Assembly: GCF_003259525.1 (NCBI RefSeq)
Contig: NZ_QLLO01000007.1
Span: forward strand, 83,916 to 147,915
Direction: 5' to 3'
Length of the DNA: 64,000 nucleotides
Source of the DNA: Olleya aquimaris
Lineage (GTDB): Bacteria > Bacteroidota > Bacteroidia > Flavobacteriales > Flavobacteriaceae
The translations under genes were made by a program, and so were the position numbers. Below are positions 26,788 through 35,994 of this stretch, in pieces (position 1 is the stretch's first letter; every line of letters begins with the position of its first letter). The notes beneath the pieces are model-generated. The model had not been told where the DNA came from and did not search any database. It saw only the letters and a list, made by a program, of their open reading frames with translations.

Positions 26788-28731
26788 TTAGTCATTTTGA
26801 GTTACAGAAGACGAGTTACTATTACCAATTTGGTCTACAGTACTTGTATGCGTAGTTCCATTTTGGTCTACAGTGCTCATGTTAAAGTCCCCTTGTTGGT
26901 TAACAGAACTATCATGCATAAACCCATCTTGGTCAACAATACTGTTGTTTAACATACCATTTTGAGTTACAGTAGATAAATGTAAGTCTCCCATTTGAGA
27001 TACAGAACTATTGTTAGCCATACCGTCTTGGTCAACATAAGATTGATTATTATCACCTGTAGAAGTTACTTGACTTTGGTGGCCTGTACCATCTTGCGTT
27101 ACTACAGATAAGTTAGCATCTCCAGTTTGTGTAACATTACTACCATTACCATTACCATTTTGGTCAACATCAGAACTGTTACCAGTACCCTGCTGCCATA
27201 CAAATGAACCATTATTGTTTCCAATTTGGTCTACGTAAGAAATATTACTGTCTCCAATTTGATAAGTTGATGCAGTATTTGCATTACCAACTTGATTTTG
27301 AGTAGAGTAGTTAGAATCACCTTGTTGAATTGTTAATCCATAATTAAAGTCTCCTACTTGGTCAACGTCACTCTGGTTCATGTCACCATATTGTCCTACT
27401 CCAGCAGTGTTGCTATTTCCAGTTTGATCAATATCAGACATGTTAGAGTTTCCATATTGTTGATTAATACCATAGTTATTATCTCCTGACTGAGATATAG
27501 AACTTAGGTTACTATCACCCTGTTGGTCTATTTCAGCTGCATTAACATTACCATCTTGGTCAACAGTAGCGTCATTCATATCACCTAATTGATCAACATC
27601 AGAATCATTCATATCACCGTCTTGGTCAACATCTGACATATTCATGTCTCCTGTTTGATCTACATCACTAATGTTAGACTCACCGTCTTGACGTACGTTT
27701 GAATCATTATCATCACCAGTTTGAGTCACAGAAGAGTTATTACCTACTCCAGTTGCTCCATTAGTATCTTGACGAACATAAGAATAGTTATTGTCACCAT
27801 CTTGATCCACAACACTTATGTTTTCATGACCATTATATCCCTGATATACAATTGCATCGTTATTGTCACCATCTTGGTCAATATCTGAATTATTGAAATT
27901 ACCCCACTGGTCTGAATAAACATAGTTAGAATCTCCAGTTTGGTCTACATCAGAGATATTATCATCTCCATCTTGCCAATTATAGTTATAGTTGTTGTCT
28001 CCTATTTGAGAAACGTCACCATCATTTCTGTTTCTTAGACCAAATCCTTGTTGTCTTACATAAGACCAGTTACCATCCCCTGACTGTAAAACATCAGCAT
28101 CGTTATCATCACCTACAGAGTTAACTCTACTAGTATTATTATCTCCAACCTGATTTGTCCAGCTAAAGTTACTATCACCTATTTGATCTACATCAGAAGA
28201 GTTACTATCACCAGATTGAAAAACCCATGAAGTATTAGACATACCAACTTGGTCTTGTGTTGATCCATTAAAATCACCATTTTGACTGTTGTAAGCATAG
28301 TTGTTGTCACCTGTTTGATCGATAGAGGAAGTATTATCATCAGAACCATCAGTATCTCCATACTGGTCGATGTGTCCTGTGTTGTTATTTCCGTCTTGAG
28401 AAACAGACGCAGTGTTGTTGTCATTAACTGATGCACCACCACCAAAACCTTGATGGATATCTGCTTCGTTATTGTCACCTAATTGGATAACATCACCTTC
28501 GTTATCGTTACCTAATTGGTCTACATCAGAGTCGTTAGACACACCATTCTGCATTACGTCAGAATCATTGGTATCGCCTACTTGGTCGACATCTGAGTTG
28601 TTGGTCATTCCAGTTTGTGATACTACAGAAGCATTTCCGCTTCCTACTTGATCGACATCACTGTTGTTGGATTGTGCAAACATTAGTGTTCCACACATAA
28701 GCGCAGCTGCGCTGAAGAATAATTTTTTCAT
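26788..28731 (-). CDS. Giant curlin (about 54 units)
   Basis: 647 aa. Signal peptide MKKLFFSAAALMCGTLMFAQ (1-20), then by my count 54 units of 11 residues on the pattern xSxVxQxGxxN, often SDVDQ(I/V)GDSN, ending in SSVTQND. Two such units equal one 22-residue curlin coil, so about 27 coils against about 5 in E. coli CsgA. A few units are longer (for example GFGGGASVNDNN, DTDGSDDN), probably loops. It is very acidic (Asp) and rich in Asn, Ser and Gln. It should be a secreted amyloid fibre subunit exported by the neighbouring CsgG. It has its own leader, -7 box and terminator. Confidence 0.92.
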   Translation of the reverse strand: MKKLFFSAAALMCGTLMFAQSNNSDVDQVGSGNASVVSQTGMTNNSDVDQVGDTNDSDVMQNGVSNDSDVDQLGNDNEGDVIQLGDNNEADIHQGFGGGASVNDNNTASVSQDGNNNTGHIDQYGDTDGSDDNTSSIDQTGDNNYAYNSQNGDFNGSTQDQVGMSNTSWVFQSGDSNSSDVDQIGDSNFSWTNQVGDNNTSRVNSVGDDNDADVLQSGDGNWSYVRQQGFGLRNRNDGDVSQIGDNNYNYNWQDGDDNISDVDQTGDSNYVYSDQWGNFNNSDIDQDGDNNDAIVYQGYNGHENISVVDQDGDNNYSYVRQDTNGATGVGNNSSVTQTGDDNDSNVRQDGESNISDVDQTGDMNMSDVDQDGDMNDSDVDQLGDMNDATVDQDGNVNAAEIDQQGDSNLSSISQSGDNNYGINQQYGNSNMSDIDQTGNSNTAGVGQYGDMNQSDVDQVGDFNYGLTIQQGDSNYSTQNQVGNANTASTYQIGDSNISYVDQIGNNNGSFVWQQGTGNSSDVDQNGNGNGSNVTQTGDANLSVVTQDGTGHQSQVTSTGDNNQSYVDQDGMANNSSVSQMGDLHLSTVTQNGMLNNSIVDQDGFMHDSSVNQQGDFNMSTVDQNGTTHTSTVDQIGNSNSSSVTQND

Positions 28732-28760
28732 GTTTAAATATATATTGATTAATAGCTTCT

Positions 28761-28768
28761 CAAAGATA
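28761..28768 (-). promoter_or_regulatory. -7 box of curlin gene 26788-28731
   Basis: CAAAGATA on the plus strand reads TATCTTTG on the minus strand (TAnnTTTG). Its position implies a start near 28755, so the conserved leader of about 24 nt would be the 5' UTR. The -33 TTG is weak. Confidence 0.5.
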
Positions 28769-28934
28769 CAGAAATTATTAGCTCGAAAAATTTGTTATTT
28801 AAAAAAACATCTGTTTTTAACACTATTTTCGTTGACTATTCTTATTTATACGATAAAACGCACAAAACAATAAGTGTTTTCCTACATAATAATTTTTACT
28901 AAAAATAGGCAAAACCCTTAAAAACACTAGTAAC

Positions 28935-28950
28935 TACGTAGAAATACGTA
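28935..28950 (-). promoter_or_regulatory. TACGTA-N4-TACGTA site upstream of curlin gene
   Basis: TACGTAGAAATACGTA, two palindromic hexamers with centres 10 bp apart, 204 bp upstream of the start codon at 28731. The same arrangement occurs at 30559 and 32375. Confidence 0.65.
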
Positions 28951-29043
28951 CATATTAGATGTAATAAATTAACATTGAACCTACGCTCTAGTATTTAGTA
29001 TTAATTCAATTGATTTGTAGGCATATTTTAAACTATATACATT

Positions 29044-29076
29044 AAAAAAGGGTTCAGTTAAAATCTGAACCCTTTT
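29044..29076 (-). terminator. Terminator of curlin gene 29110-30363
   Basis: AAAAGGGTTCAG / CTGAACCCTTTT, 12-bp stem, T-rich on the minus strand. Confidence 0.85.
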
Positions 29077-29109
29077 GAATATTTAGTAAGATTAAACTTT
29101 ATAACATGA

Positions 29110-30363
29110 TTAATCATTTTGAGTCACAGAAGAACCGTTACCATTACCAATTTGATCTACAGTACTTGTATGCATGTTACCTGATTGCATCACAGAACTT
29201 GTATTTAAGTCACCATCTTGTAAAACAGTACTCATATGAGACATCCCTCCTTGATCAACAAAAGAAGTGTTACCATCACCCAATTGATCGACATCAGAAT
29301 CATTTAAAGCCCCATCATGTTGCCAAACGATACTAGAATTAGAATCTCCTAATTGATTGACATCAGAATTATTATCGTCTGAATTATAATATTGATTGAC
29401 TTGAGAACTGTTACCATCACCAGTTTGCAACACCGTACTTGTGTTATCATCACCTGTATATCCTTGTGCTACATAAGAAGAGTTTCCATCTCCTATTTGA
29501 TCGACGTTTGAATCGTTATCGTTTCCATATTGAAAAACAAAATTCGCATTATTATCTCCTATTTGGTCCACATCAGATACATTACTATCTATCCATTGAC
29601 CAACATTAGAAAAATTACCATTACCACTTTGAGTAACAGTAGAAACGTTATTGTCGCCAATAGTTGTATAATAAAACCCTCCCTGAGCTACTTGTGAAAT
29701 ATTTGAGTCACCATTTTGATCTACATCAGAAAAATTTGAGTCTCCTTGCTGAAACATTGTAGAACTGTTAAAGTCACCAAATTGGTCTGTAATTGAAAAG
29801 TTACTATCCCCTATTTGATCTTCGTCAGAATAATTACCGTCACCAGTTTGAAAAACCCATGAAGTATTTAACATTCCATTCTGATCTTGAGTTGATCCAT
29901 TAAAATCACCAATTTGACTGTTGTAAGCATTATTCCAATCTCCTGTTTGATTGATAGCAGAACTGTTGTTGTCAGATCCATCAGTATCTCCATATTGGTC
30001 AATATGACCACCATTTGAGTTACCATTTTGAGTAATAGACCCTGAGTTACCATCGTTAGCACCTGCTCCAGTACCAAAACCTTGATGAATAGCTGAGTAG
30101 TTATTATCTCCTGTTTGAGACGCATTAGCGTCATTACCATCCCCTAATGAGTCAACATCAGAGCCATTAGAAACTCCATCCTGCATGACATCTGCAGAGT
30201 TTAAGTCTCCCCATTGATCGACGTCTGAGTTATTGGTCATTCCAGTTTGTGATACTATAGAAGCGTTTCCGCTTCCTACTTGATCCACATCACTGTTGTT
30301 TGATTGTGCAAACATAAGTGTTCCACACATTAGCGCAGCTGCGCTGAAGAATAATTTTTTCAT
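29110..30363 (-). CDS. Large curlin (about 33 units)
   Basis: 417 aa from the ATG at 30363, which gives the same signal peptide as its paralogues; the in-frame extension to 30390 reads through the conserved leader and is rejected. About 33 eleven-residue curlin units, including longer ones (GFGTGAGANDGN, GFYYTTIGDNN), ending GSSVTQND. Aromatic positions such as WVFQTGDGN and FVFQYGNDN alternate with the SDVDQ type. Same fibre-subunit role as its neighbours; the length difference comes from fewer internal repeats. Confidence 0.92.
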   Translation of the reverse strand: MKKLFFSAAALMCGTLMFAQSNNSDVDQVGSGNASIVSQTGMTNNSDVDQWGDLNSADVMQDGVSNGSDVDSLGDGNDANASQTGDNNYSAIHQGFGTGAGANDGNSGSITQNGNSNGGHIDQYGDTDGSDNNSSAINQTGDWNNAYNSQIGDFNGSTQDQNGMLNTSWVFQTGDGNYSDEDQIGDSNFSITDQFGDFNSSTMFQQGDSNFSDVDQNGDSNISQVAQGGFYYTTIGDNNVSTVTQSGNGNFSNVGQWIDSNVSDVDQIGDNNANFVFQYGNDNDSNVDQIGDGNSSYVAQGYTGDDNTSTVLQTGDGNSSQVNQYYNSDDNNSDVNQLGDSNSSIVWQHDGALNDSDVDQLGDGNTSFVDQGGMSHMSTVLQDGDLNTSSVMQSGNMHTSTVDQIGNGNGSSVTQND

Positions 30364-30558
30364 AATTAAATATATATTGATTAATAGCATTATAAATTTA
30401 AGAACTTAAAAGTTACCTATCCACTTTAGGGTCTTAAAATTTATTATACACAAGGTAATTTTCGATAAACAGAAATTTTTTCAGGGTAAAATACATTTTA
30501 CTGTAGGAATAAACGCTCTTAAAATAATGTGCAACTAATTGATTTTAAGTGTTTTATG

Positions 30559-30574
30559 TACGTAGTTATACGTA
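30559..30574 (-). promoter_or_regulatory. TACGTA-N4-TACGTA site upstream of curlin gene
   Basis: TACGTAGTTATACGTA, 196 bp upstream of the start at 30363. An extra GT before the first hexamer makes GTACGTA. Confidence 0.65.
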
Positions 30575-30603
30575 CTAATTATGAAAAACACGTCAGCAAA
30601 AAG

Positions 30604-30638
30604 AAAAAAAAGGCTTGATTTTTCAATCAAGCCTTTTT
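30604..30638 (-). terminator. Terminator of curlin gene 30669-32189
   Basis: AGGCTTGATT / AATCAAGCCT stem with A8 on the plus strand (T8 in the transcript). Confidence 0.88.
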
Positions 30639-30668
30639 AGTTTAATAGATTTTAGTTACTACTAATAA

Positions 30669-32189
30669 TTAGTCATTCTGGATTACAGTAGACGAATTAG
30701 AGTCTCCTATTTGATCTACAGAACTTGAATGTGTTGTACCAGTTTGGTCAACATCCGAGTTATTCATATCTCCTAACTGATTAACAGTACTAGTATGCAT
30801 TAAACCAGATTGGTTAACATCACTAATGTTAAAGTCACCTGTAGATAATACTATAGAAGAGTTAGCGTCACCATGTTGACGCACTTCACTATGGTTATCA
30901 TCACCTAATTGATCTACAGTAGAGGTATGATTATCATCAAATTGTGCAGTAAAGCTATAGTTATTGTCTCCTGTTTGTGTTACTGCACTATAGTTAAAGT
31001 CAGAGCCATCTCCAACAGGAGTATATTGATCTGTACCATTCCAGTTGTTATTTCCAGTTTGTGTAACGCTACTTATATTATTATCACTTGAAGCAGTTAT
31101 AGCATCAAAAGGAGCTCCTTGATAATTATAAGAAAAGTTACCATCTCCTGTTTGTATTACGTCACTATCATTAGTATTACCATATTGCCAAACATTAGAC
31201 CCATTAAAATCTCCTTGTTGCACGGTAAAAGCATTATTATTGTCACCTACTTGTGTAATAGTAGATTGACTATCGTTACTTCCTCCTCCAATATAAAGGC
31301 CATACTGATCTGTGTGAGCATAATTATTGTTTCCTGTTTGGATAGTAGCAGAATTGTTTCTGTCTCCATAAACTCCCTGATGGGTGTATTGAATATTAAA
31401 ATCTCCTGTTTGAACAGAAGTACTCACGTTTTCATTACCCCATTGATCGACATCAGAATAATTTGAGTTTCCATATTGTTCAACATCACTATCATTTAAA
31501 TTACCATTTTGAAATACATCAGAGTAATTAGAATCTCCGCTTTGTAATACTCTACTATCATTATCGTCCCCACTCTGTGTCATTTGAGAATAGTTCATAT
31601 CACCCCATTGGTCAGTATCACTAAAATTACCATCTCCAGTTTGATCCTCATCAGAGATATTACTATCACCTAATTGGGAGACTAAACTATAATTTGAGTT
31701 TCCATTTTGATCTTGAGTAGAACTGTTTTGATCTCCATTTTGATAGTTGAAAGCAACATTACCATTACCAGTTTGGTTAATCGCAGAAAAGTTATTATCA
31801 GAACCATCAGTATCACCATATTGGTCAATGTGCCCTGTGTTACTATTACCTGTTTGCGTTACAGATGCGGTATTGTTGTCATTAACAGATGCACCACCAC
31901 CAAAACCTTGATGGATATCTGATTGGTTATTATCTCCTAATTGGATAACATCACCTTCGTTATCGTTACCTAGTTGATCTACGTCAGAGTCGTTAGACAC
32001 ACCATCTTGCATGACATCTGAGTCATTGGTATCGCCTACTTGGTCTACATCTGAGTTGTTGGTCATTCCAGTTTGCGATACTACAGAAGCATTTCCGCTT
32101 CCTACTTGATCGACATCACTGTTGTTGGATTGTGCAAACATTAGTGTTCCACACATTAGCGCAGCTGCGCTGAAAAATAGTTTTTTCAT
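30669..32189 (-). CDS. Large curlin (about 40 units)
   Basis: 506 aa, same 20-residue signal peptide, about 40 units, ending SSTVIQND. The first nine units are almost identical to those of the 647-aa paralogue (including GFGGGASVNDNN and DTDGSDNN), then the sequences diverge. This points to duplication or gene conversion at the 5' end. Several long loop units are present (APFDAITASSDNN, YTPVGDGSDFN). Plus-strand open frames across the gene are shadows of the repeat. Predicted secreted amyloid subunit. Confidence 0.92.
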   Translation of the reverse strand: MKKLFFSAAALMCGTLMFAQSNNSDVDQVGSGNASVVSQTGMTNNSDVDQVGDTNDSDVMQDGVSNDSDVDQLGNDNEGDVIQLGDNNQSDIHQGFGGGASVNDNNTASVTQTGNSNTGHIDQYGDTDGSDNNFSAINQTGNGNVAFNYQNGDQNSSTQDQNGNSNYSLVSQLGDSNISDEDQTGDGNFSDTDQWGDMNYSQMTQSGDDNDSRVLQSGDSNYSDVFQNGNLNDSDVEQYGNSNYSDVDQWGNENVSTSVQTGDFNIQYTHQGVYGDRNNSATIQTGNNNYAHTDQYGLYIGGGSNDSQSTITQVGDNNNAFTVQQGDFNGSNVWQYGNTNDSDVIQTGDGNFSYNYQGAPFDAITASSDNNISSVTQTGNNNWNGTDQYTPVGDGSDFNYSAVTQTGDNNYSFTAQFDDNHTSTVDQLGDDNHSEVRQHGDANSSIVLSTGDFNISDVNQSGLMHTSTVNQLGDMNNSDVDQTGTTHSSSVDQIGDSNSSTVIQND

Positions 32190-32218
32190 AATTAAATATA
32201 TATTGATTAATAGCTTCT

Positions 32219-32247
32219 CAAAGGTACTTTATTAATTTGGACTACAA
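32219..32247 (-). promoter_or_regulatory. Promoter of curlin gene 30669-32189
   Basis: On the minus strand: TTG (32247-32245), 18 bp, TACCTTTG (32226-32219), a TTG-N18-TAnnTTTG match. Confidence 0.6.
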
Positions 32248-32374
32248 CATATTGTCATCCTTATACCTACATAATTATTGTGTTTTTTCGTTAAAATGAA
32301 AAATAAATTAGATGAGTAACAATTTTTAGTAGGAAAAAGACTTCGATTAATCTTCTGAAAATCAAATAATTATA

Positions 32375-32390
32375 TACGTACTTATACGTA
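32375..32390 (-). promoter_or_regulatory. TACGTA-N4-TACGTA site upstream of curlin gene
   Basis: TACGTACTTATACGTA, 186 bp upstream of the start at 32189. Third copy of the site. Confidence 0.65.
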
Positions 32391-32442
32391 CAAATAGCAC
32401 CTATTACTCTAAAAAATTAAAATTTTCAGAAAAATAAAACAT

Positions 32443-32473
32443 AAAAAAAAGACTCAAAATATTGAGTCTTTTT
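32443..32473 (-). terminator. Terminator of curlin gene 32493-33428
   Basis: AAGACTCAA / TTGAGTCTT stem, A8 on the plus strand. Confidence 0.85.
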
Positions 32474-32492
32474 AAAAAATAAATTTTAATAA

Positions 32493-33428
32493 TTAATCGT
32501 TTTGTGTAACAATAGATGAATTAGAATTACCTATTTGATCTACATCACTAACATGGGTATTACCTGTTTGATTAACCGTGCTCATATTTAAGTCACCATC
32601 TTGAAACACATTACTTAAATGAGAAAATCCATTTTGATCAACCATACTACTATTAGAATTTCCTAATTGTAAAGTTGTAGAATCGTTTAAGTTTCCGTCT
32701 TGAATAGTTGAAGCATAGTTACTATCTCCAGTTTGATCTGTATCATCTACATTATCATCTCCTGTTTGCGACACGTAAGACTCGTTTAAATTACCTAACT
32801 GATCTACATTAGATGAGTTGTTAATTCCTACTTGAAACACTCTAGATTCGTTATCATTTCCAGTTTGGTTTACATCTGTAAAGTTGTCGTTACCAACTTG
32901 GTCTTGATTAGAATAGTTTCTGTTACCTAACTGTGTCAAGTAAGCATCGTTACCTGCAGATTGATTAGGACCAGAACTTTGGTATTGTCTCCCTCTGTTT
33001 CTGTTTCCGTCTTGATCTGTATCTGCAAAGTTATTATCAAATCTTTGGATTTGATTAGATCTGTTACGATTTCCTAATTGGTTTGCATAAGCAATGTTAT
33101 CTTCTGCAAAATTAACCCCTTGATCAATACTCGCTCTGTTACGGTTACCTTCTTGATAGATATCACCAAGGTTTCGGTCTCCAGCTTGCTTGACTGTAGC
33201 TTCGTTTAAATCTCCTAATTGATACACATCTGCATCATTAAGCTCACCACTGTTGGGATTTGTTGGAACAGCACCATACTGATCGACATCAGAATCGTTA
33301 CCAGCTCCTTGTTGGAAAACATCAGCATCGTTGGAAGTACCAGATTGGTCTACATCACTGACATTGGATTGTGCAAACAATAGTGTTCCACACATTAGCG
33401 CAGCTGCGCTGAAAAAAAGTTTTTTCAT
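32493..33428 (-). CDS. Divergent curlin (about 24 units)
   Basis: 311 aa from ATG 33428 (an in-frame extension to 33455 is rejected for the same reason as at 30390). Signal peptide differs only at LLFAQ. About 24 units, with a middle section unlike the other three: Arg/Asn-rich units such as LGNRNRSN and QDGNRNRGRQ, so it is less acidic. It ends SSIVTQND. It lacks the TACGTA site. It may be a distinct subunit (base, tip or matrix-binding) rather than the main fibre protein; that is inference. Confidence 0.9.
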   Translation of the reverse strand: MKKLFFSAAALMCGTLLFAQSNVSDVDQSGTSNDADVFQQGAGNDSDVDQYGAVPTNPNSGELNDADVYQLGDLNEATVKQAGDRNLGDIYQEGNRNRASIDQGVNFAEDNIAYANQLGNRNRSNQIQRFDNNFADTDQDGNRNRGRQYQSSGPNQSAGNDAYLTQLGNRNYSNQDQVGNDNFTDVNQTGNDNESRVFQVGINNSSNVDQLGNLNESYVSQTGDDNVDDTDQTGDSNYASTIQDGNLNDSTTLQLGNSNSSMVDQNGFSHLSNVFQDGDLNMSTVNQTGNTHVSDVDQIGNSNSSIVTQND

Positions 33429-33570
33429 GTTTAAATATATATTGATTAATAGCACTATAAATCTAAGTCAAATATTCATAGCAAAAAAGTGCTTTTGAAG
33501 AACGAGACTATTTTTTCGACAAGCTTACAATTTAATCGTTGTAATGTAAAACTTACAAACAAAATAACAT

Positions 33571-33602
33571 AAAAAAAGCCTTTCGTATTTAGAAAGGCTT
33601 TC
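33571..33602 (-). terminator. Terminator of the type III glutamine synthetase gene
   Basis: AAGCCTTTC / GAAAGGCTT stem with A7 on the plus strand. Confidence 0.85.
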
Positions 33603-33621
33603 ATAAAATAGTAATTCATTA

Positions 33622-35808
33622 TTATTTAGTAAATAATAACTCTCTATATTTTGTGAGTGGCCACAACTCGTCATCCACCAACAATTCTAACTTATCGCAA
33701 TGGTATCTAATATCATCAAATATTGGTTTAACTTTATGACAGTAGTCTATTGCTTTTTTAGTTTCGTCTTTAATAGAGTTAGCTTTTTTACGCGCTTCGG
33801 TCATTTTTGTAACATTAGAATTAATGTTAGCTATATGACCTGAGATTTCCTCTATTAAATTTAGTTGCTCTTGGGCTAATTTTTTAAAGTCGTCACCATA
33901 AATGTCTTTTAACCCTTTAACGTTATCAATTAATAGGTTTTGATATCTTACCGCTGTAGGTACAATGTGGTTTCGAGCGATATCACCTAAAACACGTCCT
34001 TCTATTTGAATACGCATAGTGTATTCTTCTATTTCAATTTCATATCGTGCTTCAGCTTCTACGGTATTCATTACACCTAGTTCCTCAAACAATTGTAATG
34101 TTTTTTTAGAGACTCTAGCTTGCAATGCTTCCGGAGTGGTTTTATTATTACTTAACCCACGCTTTTTAGCTTCTTTCTCCCAAGCTTCTCCATAACCATT
34201 ACCTTCAAATAATATAGCTTTAGATTGTTTAATATATTCTCTTAACACATTAAAGACAGCATCGTCTTTTTTCATGCTCTTTTTATCTATTAACGTATCT
34301 ACTTCTGCTTTAAAATCTATAAGCTGTTTAGCAACAATAGCATTTAAAACCGTCATTGGATTGGCACAATTTGCTGTAGAACCTACTGCTCTAAATTCAA
34401 ATTTATTCCCTGTAAAAGCAAAAGGAGACGTACGATTTCTGTCTGTATTATCCAATAACACGTCAGGTATTTTACCAACGACGTTAAGTTTAAGGTCTGT
34501 CTTCTCTTCTGGAGATAACTTACCATTGGTTACATTTTCTAATTCGTTTAATGTCGCTGTTAATTGCGCTCCGATAAATACAGATATAATCGCTGGAGGC
34601 GCTTCATTTGCACCTAATCTGTGATCATTACTTGCAGATGCTATGGATGCACGTAGTAATTCTTCATTTTCATGAACCGCTTTTATAGTATTAATAAAAA
34701 ACGTTAAAAACTGAAGGTTGCTCATAGGTGTTTTTCCTGGACTTAATAAATTAACTCCAGTATCTGTACTTAAACTCCAATTGTTATGTTTTCCAGACCC
34801 ATTAACTCCAGCAAAAGGTTTTTCGTGAAATAAGACTTTAAAATTGTGTCGGTCTGCAATTTTATCCATCACATCCATTAATAGAGAGTTGTGGTCTACT
34901 GCTAAATTAGCTTCTTCGTAAATTGGCGCTAATTCAAATTGATTTGGAGCTACTTCGTTATGCCTAGTCTTTACAGGAATACCTAGTAACATGCATTCGG
35001 TTTCTAAATCACGCATAAAAGACATGGCACGATTAGGAATGGTACCAAAGTAATGATCATCTAATTGCTGACCCTTAGCAGGAGAATGACCTAACAATGT
35101 ACGACCCGTTTGTACTATATCAGGTCTTGACATGGCTAAATCACGATCTATTAAAAAATATTCTTGCTCCCAACCTAAGGATGCATTTACTTTTTTGACA
35201 TTTTTATCAAAATATTTACAGACTGCAACTGCTGCACTATCTACAGCTTGTAATGCTCTTAACAAAGGAGTTTTGTAATCTAAAGCTTCGCCTGTATAAG
35301 CTACAAATACAGTTGGTATACATAAGGTAGTACCATAAATAAAGGCTGGAGACGTTGGATCCCAAGCGGTATATCCTCTTGCTTCAAAGGTGTTTCTAAT
35401 TCCACCATTTGGAAAACTTGATGCATCAGGTTCTTGCTGAACCAATTGTCCACCACCAAATTTTTCAATTGCCAGACCATTACCTATAGTTTCAAAAAAT
35501 GCATCGTGTTTTTCTGCGGTAGCACCTGTTAATGGTTGAAACCAATGCGTATAGTGAGTAGCTCCTTTAGAAATTGCCCACTCTTTCATTCCTGTAGAAA
35601 TATGATCTGCTATAACACGATCTATTTTTTTTCCATATTGAATGGCGTCCATAACACCTGCAAGCGCCTCTTTTGTTAGATATTGACGCATAATTGCCTC
35701 TCCAAATACATTGGACCCAAAAATCTCAGAGCGACGCTGCTTCTCTTTAATTACTAAGGGTTTGTGTTTTAATGATTCTTTGATTGCATGAAATCTTAAT
35801 GTTGACAT
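33622..35808 (-). CDS. Glutamine synthetase type III
   Basis: 728 aa, the usual length of GSIII (GlnN) enzymes. Family features: FGSNVFGEAIMRQYL near the start, HTHWFQPLTG-like THYTHWFQPLTGATAEKHDA, EQEYFLIDR (Mg-binding Glu), KTRHNEVAPNQFELAP, FHEKPFAGVNGSGKHNNWSL and NRTSPFAFTGNKFEFRAVGS. It makes glutamine from glutamate, ammonia and ATP as a dodecamer. It diverges from a second, type II enzyme, with a 186-bp shared upstream region. Confidence 0.95.
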   Translation of the reverse strand: MSTLRFHAIKESLKHKPLVIKEKQRRSEIFGSNVFGEAIMRQYLTKEALAGVMDAIQYGKKIDRVIADHISTGMKEWAISKGATHYTHWFQPLTGATAEKHDAFFETIGNGLAIEKFGGGQLVQQEPDASSFPNGGIRNTFEARGYTAWDPTSPAFIYGTTLCIPTVFVAYTGEALDYKTPLLRALQAVDSAAVAVCKYFDKNVKKVNASLGWEQEYFLIDRDLAMSRPDIVQTGRTLLGHSPAKGQQLDDHYFGTIPNRAMSFMRDLETECMLLGIPVKTRHNEVAPNQFELAPIYEEANLAVDHNSLLMDVMDKIADRHNFKVLFHEKPFAGVNGSGKHNNWSLSTDTGVNLLSPGKTPMSNLQFLTFFINTIKAVHENEELLRASIASASNDHRLGANEAPPAIISVFIGAQLTATLNELENVTNGKLSPEEKTDLKLNVVGKIPDVLLDNTDRNRTSPFAFTGNKFEFRAVGSTANCANPMTVLNAIVAKQLIDFKAEVDTLIDKKSMKKDDAVFNVLREYIKQSKAILFEGNGYGEAWEKEAKKRGLSNNKTTPEALQARVSKKTLQLFEELGVMNTVEAEARYEIEIEEYTMRIQIEGRVLGDIARNHIVPTAVRYQNLLIDNVKGLKDIYGDDFKKLAQEQLNLIEEISGHIANINSNVTKMTEARKKANSIKDETKKAIDYCHKVKPIFDDIRYHCDKLELLVDDELWPLTKYRELLFTK

Positions 35809-35956
35809 ATCTTCTTTTTAATTTATTATTTTACGAAATTACAAATTTTTATATACCTAAAATGTTATACCCTAAAAAAAACAGGGTTATTAACAATGTT
35901 TTAATAAAAATACATTTTAGACCCTTGTTTTTTTATGGGTGATTTTAAAATTATTC

Positions 35957-35964
35957 TATATTTG
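35957..35964 (+). promoter_or_regulatory. -7 box of the type II glutamine synthetase gene
   Basis: TATATTTG, 30 bp before the ATG at 35995. Its position inside the possible upstream extension supports 35995 as the start. No -33 TTG at normal spacing. Confidence 0.5.
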
Positions 35965-35994
35965 CTGAAATTAATACCAAAACGAATTTTTATC

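Larger units (their letters stand above)
28732..29109. other. Intergenic region between curlin genes (378 bp)
   Basis: It holds the conserved leader (28732-28757), a -7 box (28761-28768), the TACGTA double site (28935-28950) and the terminator of the upstream curlin gene (29044-29076). The remaining AT-rich sequence shows no gene. Confidence 0.7.
30364..30668. other. Intergenic region between curlin genes (305 bp)
   Basis: Conserved leader next to the start codon, a weak -7-like TAAATTTA, the TACGTA double site (30559-30574) and the terminator of the next curlin gene (30604-30638). Nothing else seen. Confidence 0.65.
32190..32492. other. Intergenic region between curlin genes (303 bp)
   Basis: Conserved leader, best promoter of the four genes (32219-32247), TACGTA double site (32375-32390) and the terminator of the outermost curlin gene (32443-32473). 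Confidence 0.7.

Noticed and set aside
28188..28478. Alternate-frame ORFs within the curlin genes, on both strands
   Set aside because: They are frame shadows of the coding repeat, low in complexity, and no signals favour them.
26788..28731. RTX-type calcium-binding repeats
   Set aside because: Asp-rich GD.N pieces resemble RTX, but the period is 11 with the QxGxxN curlin core, not GGxGxDxUx nonapeptides, and curli export genes are adjacent.
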